A DNA stretch of 64,000 nt from Sparassis latifolia (GCA_018466975.1 CM031562.1:310001-374000); one strand, 5' to 3'. Counted from the stretch's first letter, positions 12,242 to 24,347 are shown. Notes: generated by a model not told the origin, from the sequence alone. A program made the numbers and translations.

Positions 12242-15200
12242 ATGGCGGGGTTCTCAGCTTATGAGGCAATTCCCCAGGGCGACAATGGTGATGTTCGGAA
12301 TGCCAACTCATCGGATATCCCGAGTCGTATCGTAATTTCGGTCCGATCGTGGTGAAACCGGAGACATATTATGGTGAAGGACCATTTGACCCTCCCAGTT
12401 CTGACGACGAAGGGGACGACCTTCTGGACAAGGATGCAAGACATTCTTCTGGTGCCCGTGGAACGCGCGCAGACTTGGAGGAAGACGGACATCTCGTAGT
12501 AGGAGAACATAAGGTGTGCACAGTCACTGCCGTGGCTCGAATCGGCAACATAAAGCTGAAATACATTGCAGACTCGGAGGCCTATTTCACTGCGCCTGCT
12601 AATCATCGCTCTTGTTGCTCTTGTCTTGACTGCGGCAGTTATCGGCATATTTGCTGCTCTGTCGTACACTGGAACGCCCTTCCGCGTGCATGGCACTCGG
12701 CATATCACGATGGACCATGTCTTCAACGGCACGTTCAATGCTCAAAGCCAAGGCATTCTCTGGGTACCTGAAGGTGTGTGAAAGCGTACGTGAGATGCTC
12801 TCGCTTAATAGATTGAGTCCCCCCTGGTAGCCGGTGATGGTGTGTTCGCTACAACCAAAGACGGGCACATTGTACTGGTAGACTTGAAGACCAACACTAC
12901 CAAGAATTTAGTTTCCTTCACGGACTTCAGAGACGTAGGTTGTTACCGAATTATCATTGCTAAATTTCGATCCGCGATCCACAGGAGCACGGCCATCTGC
13001 TCAATTGGGTAGACTGGAAACTTTCATCAGATATGAAGTATATGCTCATCAAGGTTGACTATGTCAAGGTGTGTTTTCCATCGTGTTTTAGATGCGTTCA
13101 ACGATTAACCTCGCAAAGCAATGGCGACATTCCAGCTTCGGCAATTACTATGTTCACGAACTGGATACTAAGACTACATTCCCACTCACCAGCGTCACTA
13201 ATCCTCCGATTGTCGCCTACGCAAAGTGGTCACCTACTGGCCAGTCAATTGCATACGTGGCAAATAACGATCTCTACGTCATAGAGTCGCCGTCGTACGA
13301 TGTTTCACGACTGTCTGTGGACATTTAACTATATCTGACAAATAGGCCGCATGCATCTGCTATTCGCGTGACCGCCTCAGGTAATGCGTCTCTCTTCCAT
13401 GGTGTTCCAGACTGGGTATACGAAGAAGAAGTCTTCTCCGCGGATTATGCTTTATGGTGGTCGCCTGACGCCTCAAAGATCGCCTTTCTGCGGTTTGACG
13501 AGACAGCCGTCGACGAATATACGTACCCAATCTACAATCCCACAGAGGATGCAAATGCGGTTGTCCCATACCCGAAACACGTCAACATGAAATATCCCAA
13601 ACCGGGATACAATAATCCTTTGGTGTCCGTGCATGTTTTCCAGATGGACCAGTACCTGAACGACATACACGCTGGATATTATTTTCCGACTGCTCTTGCC
13701 GGTGCCTCTTTAGAGCTCAATTGGGACAGTAGGCAACCAGCCAATAACAGCATAATCCAAGAGGTGGTATGGATCGCAGACACGACACTTCTCGTCAAAG
13801 AAGTAAATCGTGCAGGTGATAACGGCACGGTAGTTCTTTTTGATCTTGTCACCGAGCCAAAAAACCGCGGTCAAGTCGTCAGAAAATTAGGCAAGAAAGG
13901 CGAGCAAGGAGACGAAGGCTGGATCGATGCTGTGCGTGTCTAGTAGAATATTCGGTGTCTCAATTAGTTCCTGATAGAGAAGTGACACAGATGCAGACCG
14001 TCTACCCTATTCCAGCGAAACTATCTCCAGACGGGTCTCCGTCATATCTGGATATTATTCCAACTTCCTCGGGGTATAATCATATCGCATTGTTCAGCCC
14101 AGCAAATTCCACTACACCTCACTTTCTCACTTCCGGCAACTGGGAGGTCACTGACACGATTTTGGCTGTGGATGCCAACCAAACCCTTGTGTGAGTGTAT
14201 ATAACCGTGGGCTGTTCTACACTGCGGACGGCCGTCAGGATAGCATACCAAAGCGCCTGCATGTTCGAATCTCGCGAGAGCTTCAGATGTGCATGCGCTT
14301 CTGAGTATAATATCCTCACCATTGACCTGATTTGGAGTGTTCAACGCTGAAGTCACCCATCCAGATATTTTCAAGGCGCCAATCCATCATCTACAGAACG
14401 TCACATATATTCCGTGCAATTGCCCACCATCAAATCCTCGGGAGCTCCTAAGCTTACTAGCCTAACGGATACAACCAGTCCCGCCTATTACGAGGCGAAC
14501 TTCTCGCCTGAGGGAGGCTTCTACCTTCTCACATATCGTGGGCCGCAAGTCCCCTGGCAACAAATAGTTCAACCAGGAAACCACGGTTCGTGCACTACCG
14601 CCGGTTTTTCGTCCATCGCTGATTGAGAACTGTTAGATTTTAACTACGTCCTCACAGAGAACCCTCAACTCAACGACACGCTTCGACAGTTCGAGATGCC
14701 AATTGTTACTCATTCAACGATCGACAGTGATGGCTATGGTATGCTTCACATACTATTCATGAAGGTGGACATGTCGTTGACACTCAATCAGAGCTAAATA
14801 CGTTTGAGATGCGGCCTCCTAGGATGGATAGCTCGGGCCGAACGAAATACCCTGTACTGTTCCGTGTGTGAGTGATTATTTTTCTGCCCGTATCGGCTCA
14901 CAACTACTGTCGGGATCTCAGCTACGGTGGACCTAGCTCGCAGTTGGTCAACTACATATATGGGCATGACTGGCACGATTTCGTTGCGTGTTCTCTGCAG
15001 TACATCGTGGTCATCGTAGATGGCCGCGGCACCGGGTACAAAGGCCGGAAACTGCGCAATCCAGTCAAGGACAATCTGGGATACTGGGAGACAGTCGACC
15101 AAATCAATGCTGCTAAGTCAGTTACAAGATTATCATTGTCTCTGATTCTCGCTCATATCTGGCATTCCAGGGTCTGGGCGGCCAAGAACTACGTAGATCC

Positions 15201-15845
15201 AAAACGCGTGGGTATATGGGGTTGGGTGAGTGTCTGCTGCACTATGTAAAGGAGGAAGCCAATCATCTTGTAGTCCTATGGAGGATTTATGAGTTCTAAA
15301 GTGGTGGAAGCCGATGCTGGAATCCATTCTCTGGCAATAGCTGTTGCAGTAAGTTCGGCTCAAGTTGAATGCATTTGTAGCTGAAGTTTCGTCTATAGCC
15401 TGTTACTAGCTGGCGGCTGTACGGTAAGCATCTTCCAGAGCCCTTGTAACGTAAATGGCTGATTTTCTGTCAGATTCAATCTACACCGAGAGGTACATGA
15501 ACCTTCCAGCTGTCAATCCAGCTGGCTATGTCACTGCATCGATTTCGAACGTTACTGGGTTCCAAGATGTTGAATATCTCTTGGCACATGGCACAGGAGA
15601 CGATAACGTCCATTTTGCGAACTCGGCTCATCTCATAGACATGTTTACCAAGGCGAAGGTACGAAACTTTTCGTTCAGGATGTTCACGGATAGGTAAGTG
15701 ATCTGAGACCTTCGCATATCATCAAACCTCATACTCTTTCAGTGATCATGGTATCAATCGACGTGGGGCTAATAGAGAGCTGTATGAGTATATGACCGAA
15801 TTTCTGGTGGAGAGATGGGGCAAGGGTGGAAAGCGACGCAGCTAA
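12242..15845 (+). CDS. Dipeptidyl aminopeptidase, DPP IV (S9B) family
   Basis: Type II membrane serine protease that removes X-Pro/X-Ala dipeptides; fungal members of the STE13/DAP2/DapB group sit in the vacuole or late Golgi. The protein has a short acidic cytoplasmic part with the family motif YYGEGPFDPPSSDDE (about 12,364-12,405). A membrane anchor follows (LLIIALVALVLTAAVIGIFAA, near 12,590-12,650), then the beta-propeller with GVPDWVYEEEVF, which carries the Glu pair that binds the substrate N-terminus. The C-terminal alpha/beta hydrolase domain has DGRGTGYKG, nucleophile serine in GW-SYGGF (split by an intron), Asp in GTGDDNVHF and His in DSDHGI, so the triad is complete. About 15 exons. 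The first ATG (12242) is in a different frame from the YYGEGPF exon and no intron fits between them, so the N-terminus is unresolved. Confidence 0.88.
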
Positions 15846-16080
15846 TACTTTCTAAGACCGCAATTTTGCGGCATACCCTCAAGTACCTTATTATATTGTA
15901 TTATGCTGAAGGACTGGAGAGTAGGTCATAGTAGACATATATTCTTAACCTGCTCGAGTTGCGGACTTCATGCAAGAGTCAAGTAGTGGCAGCAAGATGA
16001 TACGTAGTCACGCGTCAGTGACATGCACTGCGAAAGGCAATTCAAGTTGGGTTGATGGTGAATTCTTTGTCTTCCCCACG

Positions 16081-16998
16081 ATGGATCCCTCCTCAGCAAG
16101 CCAACCTGTCCGACCAGAACCTACACGAAATAATTCTGCAGGAAAGGCGCCACGTGTGGGAGACAAAGAGAAGACAGAGGATAAGAACGGAGCTTCGAAG
16201 GTGCGCCACACGCATTAGATCTCCTTACCATGTTCTGATTTGCGAAGGCAGGCCTCTATTGCATCTGCGCATCGCGGTGCGCGATACAAAGAGAAGTGAG
16301 TGTCTGGGTGAGCTTGACGCGTAGAAAGCACCCTTGACGCCTTCCTAGGTTCCAAGCTCTGCGAGAGAAGTTTGACCAGGTTACCGCGGTGAGTCCCTCT
16401 CGCAATACGTGATGTAGCGTGTACAGTCGAGCTAAAGATGTTTGCCTAGACACATGACCAATATCAGCGAGAGCTTGCCATTGCTGATGAGAAGGTGAAA
16501 AGATTACAGGAAGAGTGCAAGTGCGCTGCCTCGCCTGCCAAATGTTCGCTCACTTCTTAACGCAACATGTCTCGGATTGTAGCTTGCTGCTAGACGCCGT
16601 TGATATAGCGGTTCCGGCGCAGCCGTCACTTCTTCACTATCTATCGCGGGATCCAATTCCACCGCAGTATCATTCGTACACTGCTGTCCCTACATCGCGC
16701 GATACGCAGACACATTCCTCGCCTTCTTCCATCGAGTCAATACGCAATCAATTTCACAGAGCTACTGAAGGTGGTGTCATGCCACCCTCCCCCAGTGAGT
16801 GAATATCAACACTGTTTGCTCGGCACCCCTAATGCGCCGACAGTAATGCCTGACATTGGACCGCTCTGTGCAGAGAACGACATGTAAGTATACTAATGTT
16901 CTCTCTGATCTTTACATCTCACATCACCATCGACTTCAAGTCCGGAAGACATAAGGAGGATGCACTACCATTTTCAGCACCATGCAGGGCGGCGATGA
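16081..16998 (+). CDS. Coiled-coil protein, INO80-subunit-like (tentative)
   Basis: Small multi-exon gene. Exon 1 (16081-16200) encodes a charged N-terminus starting MDPSSASQ. The next exons give ASIASAHRGARYKEK, FQALREKFDQVTA, a stretch around DQYQRELAIADEKVKRLQEE, and LLLDAVDIAVPAQPSLLHY. The last two short exons end at the stop at 16,996-16,998. The helical core, a basic YKEKFQALREK segment followed by a heptad-rich EKVKRLQEECNLLLD, resembles the TFPT/INO80F and Iec3 type of small INO80 chromatin-remodelling subunits. The similarity rests on short, low-specificity coiled-coil motifs, so function is an inference. All introns have GT..AG ends and keep the frame. An ATG upstream of 16081 in the same frame is possible. 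Confidence 0.6.
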
Positions 16999-17302
16999 AT
17001 CAAACCTGACCAATTATTTGTCTGATCTTCGTTGAGTCTTCTCGTGATATTACAGAGGCTCTGTGAGTGGAGAGGGTGGATCTCCCCTTTGTATTCTTCA
17101 ATGTGCTTCAGGTCCTTCCATGTTGTATATTAGATTTCATCGTCGCTTGCGAAAAGTAGGTGTGACTCTTTAGTAAGGTGTTTTGCGATCTGGGTCTGCT
17201 CTGACTTGGTCCTAATACTACACTTGCCGTATATGTACTGTCAGTCGCAGACGTCGTGCAAATTCGATATGTTCTGCGTCGACCTCAGGATCGTGGGACT
17301 CG
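16999..17302. other. Intergenic
   Basis: Short AT-richer spacer between two plus-strand genes; no feature recognised. Confidence 0.5.
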
Positions 17303-17335
17303 ATGATTTTGTCAGTAACTCTGTTTCTGCTCATC

Positions 17336-19130
17336 ATGTCGGCACTCCCAGTACCACTGAATGTACGAGCGGAGGACGAGGCTATTCTCAAGCTTCCTTC
17401 GGAGCATGGGCCCGCGTCTCTGCCAGTGTCTAATTCGACCCGATCGTTCTGGATCGATACTCCGGGTGCAAATCCCCATGCAAGTGACGGCAGTGATGGG
17501 ACTCTGACCACGGATGCGGATATTTGCATCATTGGATCCGGGATTACTGGCGTTTCCGCTGCGTACCATCTCTCACAACTACTGGCAAACAGCACCGCCT
17601 CGGCGCGGCCTCTGAAGGCTGTAATCCTGGAAGCACGAGATTTTTGTCAGCGCCAGCTTGTTTTCCCTTGTGACTCTGATCCTAATACTAAGTTGGGGAA
17701 TAGGCTCAGGCGCAACAGGTCTGTGGCGCAGCCCTGGATCGGTTTGGCGACAATGGCTCACTCGGGGACATAACTAGGCCGTAACGGTGGGCACCTAGCA
17801 CCTCACGCCTTTTCGGACTTTCGAGGTCATGCCGAGAAGCACGGTACAGCGGAGGCTCTGCGCGCGGTAGCAATGGAGTTCTACACCGCCTCGGAGATCG
17901 TCAAGATCATCAAGGAAAAGAAGAAGGAAAGCATCGTAGATCTCGTCGAGGGTGGACGTATGGAACTACTGATCAGCCAGCAAGAAGTCGTGAACGAGAA
18001 GGCGAACTACGAAGCTGCAAAAGCAGCAGGAGCCAATGTCGCGGGAGTTACTTGGTTAACAAAGGAGGAGGTTGAAGCTGTAAGGTTATCATGTTCATTC
18101 TAGCTCTCTTGATTAACCCCCTTTCAGCGCTATGGAGCTCCTTACCCGGGTGTAAACATGGAAAGTCATAATCTCTGGCCTCTCAAGACTGTAGCTTTCC
18201 TTTATGAGCTTGCTTCATCTTCGCCCGACCTCGTCCTCACTTTGCACACACGTACTCCGGTCACTTCAATTACCCCGCTGGAATCCGAGGCGGACTTGAC
18301 ATCCCGCCGTTGGAACGTGAATACCCCAAGAGGCGCTATCGCGTGCTCATATGTGCTCCACGCTACCAACGCGTATGCGTCGCATCTGCTTCCTCACCTT
18401 CAGGGACCTGCGGGCATCGTTCCAACGCGTGGGCAGATCATCGCGGTCCGCGCGGATGCACCCGAAGAAAAAGTCACGAAGAGCGGGTACATCGCAAATG
18501 AGGGTCTTGAGTACTGGTTTCCTAGACCCGTAGAATCCAACCAGACGAGTCCCCTCGTCATCCTAGGTGGCGGACGAGAAGTAGCTCCTAAGCATGAGTT
18601 CCACGAGACAGACGATTCTGCGTTGAATGAACAAGTTGGTGTGGTGTTGAGAAATTTCCTTCCGAGCGTATTCCCCAGCTTGTACAATGTTAAGGAGCCC
18701 GAGATGGAATGGGTGAGTTGTTCTATGGGAGTGTTGCGGAGTTTTCTGCTGATACACCATCGTGTAGACTGGAATCATGGGCTTCACAGCGTCCGGCGAT
18801 CCATTTGTTATTATTCATCAGCGATGCTTATACTCAATACTGATTGGTCTTGCTTTAGGTTGGACCTGTAGTGGACCCCGCCGATCCGGCTTCGGTGGCG
18901 TTGTACAAAGGCCAATACATCTCAGCGGGGTACTCGGGACATGGTATGCCCCGTGCCTTTGCGTGGTACGTCGCGCAAAACTGTCTCTACGGCGTGTCTT
19001 ACTTCCTGAACTTTCTGTGACATGGCACAGTGCTGAAGTGGTCGCGCAAATGATTGTGGCGGATATCACTGGAAAATCGTGGACTGCTCCAAGCTGGCTT
19101 CCGCACCATTATCTCACGACTTATTTGTAG
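17336..19130 (+). CDS. FAD-dependent oxidoreductase, DAO family
   Basis: Flavoenzyme of the D-amino-acid oxidase/glycine oxidase-like fold; such proteins oxidise amines or amino acids to imines with transfer of electrons to oxygen. The substrate here is unknown. The N-terminal region STRSFWIDTP is followed by the dinucleotide-binding motif ICIIGSGITGVSAAYH, then, across two introns, CSGATGRNGGHLAPH, typical of this fungal group. Later motifs are RGQIIAVR, YWFPRP, ILGGGRE, GIMGFTASGDPFVGP and the C-terminal FAD contact YSGHGMPRAFA. The introns between SGAT-G and RNGG, after EVEA, after EMEW, after GDPF and after RAFA all keep the frame. The start is uncertain: an in-frame ATG at 17303 would add a hydrophobic, signal-like leader (ILSVTLFLLI). 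The shorter form starting MSALPVPL is listed. Confidence 0.88.
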
Positions 19131-19366
19131 AAGTGCGTGCAGTAGTGTTTTCAAATACTTTCGAGATGGAAGAAAATCTGGACACTAGAAGTCATGAAGT
19201 AGGAATGTAGGTTAAACCTTATTAGATAGGTAACACTTCTTGTATAAACGACAACTGGCGTTCCGGGTGAATCTGGAGTAACGGATGTTAGTCAACGAGA
19301 TATTAGACACAATTATGTTCTTTTTATACCAGTCGATTTTCCCTTCTCGGATTCCCTGCGTACCTA

Positions 19367-20238
19367 TCACGTCTGCAGCGTCTTTACCGTGTTGAACCAA
19401 TGCTCTTTCTCACCAGCAGCACCGCGACCTTCACAAATCACCCCCCAACGATTCCCGCTATCTCCCAGTTTGGGTAACTCCCTGACAATGGTAGCTACCA
19501 CTTCGTGTGGGAACGCGTATGGGGCCGCGTCTGGGATCGCGTATGTTGGAACTAGATTGTACGCGTGAAACACGATCACCAGTCGAGGCAGGTCGCGGGC
19601 GAGACGAGTGAGATGCTCGTCCAGTGCAGACCACTTCAGGACTGACAAATCGCGGGGAAGGCGAAATTGCAGGCCCAGCCGGATCTCCTCCAGATGGGGG
19701 GAGTTCAAGTGACACAGAGCTGCCATTATCCAATTGTAGTCTTCAGGGAGATGCGAATGCCGCCCGTCAACATCGATATATTCAATGTATAGTGAGCGTA
19801 ATTCGGTGTTGTTGGCGAGAGTCACGGACTCTGCAGCTGAGTCGCAAGCGAATGGTGAGCAAGGGGCAGCGACTGAAAGAGAGACCTATTACGATTTAGC
19901 AGCGGTGATATCCTTAAGTGCTGGAGCGACGTTCCAATCTTATCGAGCAGACGTTGTACGTGTGGAGGATTCTCATATAATCCGAGACTAAGGTCACCAA
20001 TATATGATCCAACTGCTGGAGATTTATCGAGAATATCCATGAACTGCGTATAAGAGGAGGACGAGAAGATGACGACGGTGCGGAACCGATGAAAGCGAGT
20101 CGTTGGAAGCCATTTACGTGTCGTCAAGCTGCAAATTCGGAGGGTGGCGTAATCATTCCAGAGATAGTCCAATATGTGGTCACAGATCTCTTGTGGAACC
20201 CTGTCGGACGATCCTGGCAGTGATCTGACAACTTCCAT
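19367..20238 (-). CDS. F-box-like protein
   Basis: Agaricomycete-type F-box-like protein, a likely substrate adaptor for SCF ubiquitin ligases. The N-terminal motif reads RVPQEICDHILDYL followed by LRICSLTTRKWLPTTRFHRF, matching the F-box pattern (P-E-ICDHILD-L then C-L-W-P). Two exons were placed. The first ends near 19,883 in a phase-1 GT..AG intron of about 62 nt; the second opens SVTLANNTELRSLYIE, typical of the loose leucine-rich region of these proteins. The start at 20238 (MEVVRSLPG) puts the F-box close to the N-terminus; an in-frame ATG at 20274 is an alternative. The substrate is unknown. It is divergent from ALG5. Confidence 0.72.
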
Positions 20239-20850
20239 GGCGAGGGTTGCGCAGTATATCTGCAGTGGAGTCATGAGCTTCCAAAACTGACCGATACGCG
20301 TTCCTAGAATATGGACGGCAAACGGACTACAGCCATGCTGTGGCAAGTCCATCCAGACAGTCGTGTGAGAGACTGACGAATCACATCGACCCAGCGTATA
20401 TTGAAGCCAGCCTAAGGTGGTCATCTGTGATCTAATTACTCACATGAGGATTTGCCAGCCACCGCGAGGGGCCGTTTATCTGCACCCAGTGTATCTACAA
20501 CAAGTCAGCATGCCGATGACGAGAAGCGACGATGTCTCTCACTGCTGCTTGTCCTGTCACCACGTCGTGAATGCTTTCCGACTTGAGACCTGTTAGGAGG
20601 GTTGTCCTGAACGTAGGCGGCTGCCTCTGAGTGAAGTTGCTCGTGTTGCAGACAGACAAGTTCGAACTTTGAAGTTGCATTTCCATTTTTGTCAGGGTAT
20701 ATTTCTCGGCAACGGCCATGTGTCCACGTAGAAAGCTGTGGCGTCAAGAGCCCGACTCACGACTTCTCCTACCCACACTTTCCTGCTTGCTGTTATACCA
20801 CTGTCTTCTCCCCAGCGAGCCCATGACGACTTAAGTAAAGTATAATTTAG
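20239..20850. other. Divergent intergenic region F-box / ALG5
   Basis: Holds the promoters of two divergent genes. Short open frames on the minus strand have no recognisable similarity. Confidence 0.45.
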
Positions 20851-22142
20851 ATGGATCAACCTACCCTTCTCTTCGGTGGTCTCGCGCTGCTCTCAGTCAC
20901 TGGCATTACTGTGAGTTTGTTGTCGTGCTTGGATGCGGCCTGTGTCCTGCGTATTATCTACGCTTCCACGCGGGACGTGGACATATTGTGATGAACACCA
21001 GATCATCCTTGTTCTACGAGTTCGGGCTTATGCGCCGTGCGATGACGAGAACTCGGTCGAGCAAAATCGCTCAGTTACTGATCCGTTGTCCACGTTCACT
21101 TGTGGATTTTTCTGGTATCTTTCTAATGCTCACAATCTCTTGACAGTGCTATATCGCGCTCGTTTTATTTTCACCTGCCCCACGTACTGCGCGCACGTCG
21201 GAAATTTACTACCGCTGTGCTTCCTCGCCTTCTACGCCCAAGCCTCTTGACACAGTGTCCGCCAATGCGACCGTGGAGTTGACCGTCGTGATACCCGCAT
21301 ACAATGAGATGATGCGTCTCCCAGACATGCTTGCCACCACCATGGCCTACCTTACCGCGCCAGAGCGCGCAAGCCGGACATATGAAGTGTTGATCGTCGA
21401 CGACGGCAGTACGGACGGCACCGCAGATCTTGCTCTCAAGCTCGCTACAGGGTATCCAAGGAGCGACATTCGCATTGTGAGCCTTGCGGAGAATATTGGG
21501 AAGGGTGGCGCGGTGCGCCATGGGATGCTGCATTCGCGGGGGAAGAGGCTACTGATGGTGGACGCAGACGGGGCTAGCCGCTTTGATGATCTGGATCTCC
21601 TATGGGTGGAGATGGACAAAATTGCGCCCAATGACGAGGCAGCGATTGTAGTGGGGAGCAGAGCACATCTGGTCAAGACGGAAGCCGTCGTTAAAGTACG
21701 CAGTCTTTCGCTGCTTTGTGTTCTCCTGATATTGATTGTTTTCAATATGCGTCATCAGCGATCGTTCCTGCGCAATGTGCTCATGTATGGCTTGCACACC
21801 CTCCTGCGTATCGTTGGTGTTGGACACATCCGCGACACCCAATGCGGGTTCAAGCTCTTCTCTCGTGCCGCCGCGCAGCGTATCTTTCCCGTGCAACATC
21901 TTCCAACGTGGATCTTTGACGTCGAGCTACTTCTACTCGCCAAGCAGGCACACATGCCCGTCGCCGAAGTACCCGTCGCGTGGCATGAGGTCAGCGGGAG
22001 CAAGCTGCATGTGGTAGTAGACTCGCTTCAAATGCTGAGGGATCTACTTGTCCTTCGGGCGAATCACATCTTGGGAAGATGGACTGTCGTACCTGCTGTG
22101 CAGAATGCTACTGCTGTATATGAAAACGGTAACGCTAAGTAA
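20851..22142 (+). CDS. ALG5: Dolichyl-phosphate beta-glucosyltransferase ALG5
   Basis: ER enzyme that transfers glucose from UDP-glucose to dolichyl phosphate, supplying Dol-P-Glc for the last steps of the N-glycan precursor. Exon 1 (20851-20910) encodes MDQPTLLFGGLALLSVTGIT. A 236-nt intron follows and exon 2 starts at 21147 (CYIALVLFSPAP), so the N-terminal membrane anchor spans the splice. The GT2 catalytic domain shows LTVVIPAYNEMMRLP, LIVDDGSTDGT, NIGKGGAVRHGML, the metal-binding MVDADGASRF, VGSRAHL, and DTQCGFKLFSR. The third exon begins near 21,760 (RSFLRNVLMYG); the intron before it happens to be in frame. The C-terminal LRDLLVLRANHILGRW also fits ALG5. Total about 315 aa, as expected for the family. 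Confidence 0.93.
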
Positions 22143-22729
22143 CTTATTAACGGATTTTGGACTCGCTCAGGAATGATAGTGCGCGAAGTTATTTGCAGAC
22201 TTTCGCCCGCCTTGTTTATTTGTTTGTCTGTCTTCCGTTACCATCGTGATGCCGTCGTGAGTATAGGCGCTATTGCCCTGGCGTATGTTGAGCTGTGACT
22301 GGTAGGTCATCGATCGTCGCCAGAGTCTGGAGGATATTAATGCAATTTTCAACGTGCAGAACGGGTCCCCTCAGAGCAACCTGTATGCAGCAATGTGGTC
22401 CAGAGATTTGCATTTTTCTCCCGCCCATCGTTTTTCCTCTTCCGCATGTTGATCTTGCCACAGAACTATCACCACCCCCTTCCTGAGCCTCTCGCAGAAC
22501 AGCGGTTCTACCTTCGTCTGATATTTCTTTCTTAGATCGGGGGCTCCGTAGTGCAGAGCGTTACTCTATCAGTTGCGTAGTTGTATGTCGATGCATCCAT
22601 ATCGGTAATAATTGAGGGAGCTGATTGTTCCACCGTTTGATTCAGAACGTCCTCCCCACCTCAGCAAGGTCAATATTGGTTTGCCTTCGGGAGACTAATT
22701 CAGAACGGCACCTCTTCGACATCGTTATC
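22143..22729. other. Intergenic
   Basis: Spacer of about 590 bp downstream of ALG5; no gene, RNA or repeat recognised. Confidence 0.5.
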
Positions 22730-23260
22730 ATGCCCGCCATGCAAGGAATGCACAGCCTTCCTAATGAGCTGCTGCACGAAGTTCTCCTTATACTTCTACC
22801 AACACTGCACATATCATGCTGTCCCCGCCTGTTACTCTTATTCAAACGCTGGTGCCACGTCGCGATGCCCCTATTCTACCGTTCCGTCACTTTGCGCTCA
22901 GCGAGACATGTCGCGGCCCTCGCGCGGACGCTCAAGGCTAAGCCTGCATTGGCAGCGTACATTGTCGACCTAAATATCATCAATGGGCACTGCTCTACCT
23001 CCGCGGGAAATCTACTTCGTGCGGTTCCTGGCGTTCGCAATCTATCCCTCTCGTTGCCAGTCTTTCCCGGCGGAAAGGTTACCGGGTTGTGCGATGCGCT
23101 CTGCGGATTGAAGCCTGTGCGAGTTGTGCTCGAGGACAACGAACCGTACAGTCAACCAAACCGCAACGCGAACATGCTGTTGGAGGCTCTTAATGAGGCT
23201 ATCGCGGGCCCATGGTCCAGCATGGTGCGATCTCTCCATTTTCGCAGGATAAATGTGTAA
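22730..23260 (+). CDS. Short F-box-like protein, probably truncated
   Basis: Single open frame starting MPAMQGMHSLPNELLHEVLL, an F-box-like opening (LPNELLHEVLLILL then CC-L-F-RWCHVAMPLFYRSV), followed by about 120 residues of the variable region. It stops after 176 aa, whereas related mushroom F-box proteins normally run 300-600 aa with leucine-rich repeats. Downstream to about 23,640 there are further protein-like pieces in several frames with stops between them. The gene may therefore be a truncated relic, or may have missed exons. No function beyond a possible SCF adaptor role can be given. Confidence 0.5.
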   Translation: MPAMQGMHSLPNELLHEVLLILLPTLHISCCPRLLLLFKRWCHVAMPLFYRSVTLRSARHVAALARTLKAKPALAAYIVDLNIINGHCSTSAGNLLRAVPGVRNLSLSLPVFPGGKVTGLCDALCGLKPVRVVLEDNEPYSQPNRNANMLLEALNEAIAGPWSSMVRSLHFRRINV

Positions 23261-23654
23261 CAACTCACTCACTTCTGGTCGGTGTGGGAATGGTAATGGT
23301 ATAGGAAGAATTTGATTATCCTTACACCCTCGAACATAACATTTCCAGAAGCACCCGACCGAGAATTGCACTGAGTTCGACTCCGGGCTTCGAAAGTTTG
23401 TTCGTCGCCCGCGGTGATTGCGTCAGATGTATAGTCTACAACGTCCTCAAGAATCCTTCGGTGCATTCCATCGTGAGCAAAAGCCCGGCGCACAACGACT
23501 ACTAGGGACGGATATTTCACGAAGCTTTCAACGAAGATGCGCGACTGCGTGCAATTGTGCACATTCCTGATCCAGTGGACATCGCACGCGGTTCGAAAGA
23601 ATATGTTCATTCGATGTCATCCAACTCACGTTTGTTCAGAGTGACCGGTGACCG

Positions 23655-24347
23655 GTGAAGATCTACCTGATGAATACACGCTGTGACTGGCCGTTTGATC
23701 AATTCCGTGAAATGCTGCCGGATCCTATGCCCGTGCTGCACGAAAGCCCGCGCTTTCTGCACTGCAAATATAAAGAGAACGTCGTCGTCAAGCCACTGCA
23801 CGCGGAGAAGGCGGAATACGAGATCCTCACCACGCTCCTCGCCGGACCTGATTGCGCTGTGCAACAAATTGGGCGAATCATTCCTTTTGATGACAACTCG
23901 ACCAAGGAGGAGAAGAGACCAATCGTACAAAGTATCCGCAAAGTCGTCAAGAAGCTCCACTCGACGGGAACCATTCATGGTTCCATTCAGCCCTCGCACC
24001 TCCTGCTTTGTTCCGACGGACAAGTGCGACCGTGTGGCTTTTCGATCGCGACCAGCCAGTCTATGCGGCACGCAGATGTCGAAAAACGTGCAGGCCCTAC
24101 TCGCTATTCTTCGCCTCCTCACCACGGGCTCTCTATTCTGAAGCCAGCTACGAAGCACGATGATCTCTACGCGACTGGCATCACGATATGGGAATTCTGG
24201 ACTGGCCGGATAGCGTTCGCTGACCTTGGCGAAGCGGATGTGAAGCAGGCCGTCAGCGTCCGGATGTGGGCGCCACTGACGAGCCTGAAGTTGCGGAGCT
24301 CGTCGCTCAGTATTAGGACAGCCTCCCACCCCGTTGCTCGTGCATGA
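23655..24347 (+). pseudogene. Degenerate protein-kinase-like sequence
   Basis: Kinase-fold remnant. Recognisable are VVVKPLHAEKAEYEIL (position of the ATP-binding Lys), IRKVVKKLHSTGTIHGSIQPSHLLLCSDG (catalytic loop region, about 23,935-24,020), CGFSIATS where DFG would be, YSSPPHH, and KHDDLYATGITIWEFWTG. The catalytic Asp of the HRD/HGD motif is Ser and the DFG Asp is Gly-like, so it would not be a normal kinase. After AVS near 24,257 the homologous text (RPDVGATDEPEVAELVAQY) continues in the next frame, and then returns to the first frame as IRTASHP near 24,312. That is two opposite frame changes. There is no glycine-rich loop upstream and the opening codon is GTG. It is best read as a decaying copy of an expanded kinase family. 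Confidence 0.65.

Noticed and set aside
14255..14275. GTTCGAATCTC resembling a tRNA T-loop
   Set aside because: Inside a protease intron, with no cloverleaf around it.
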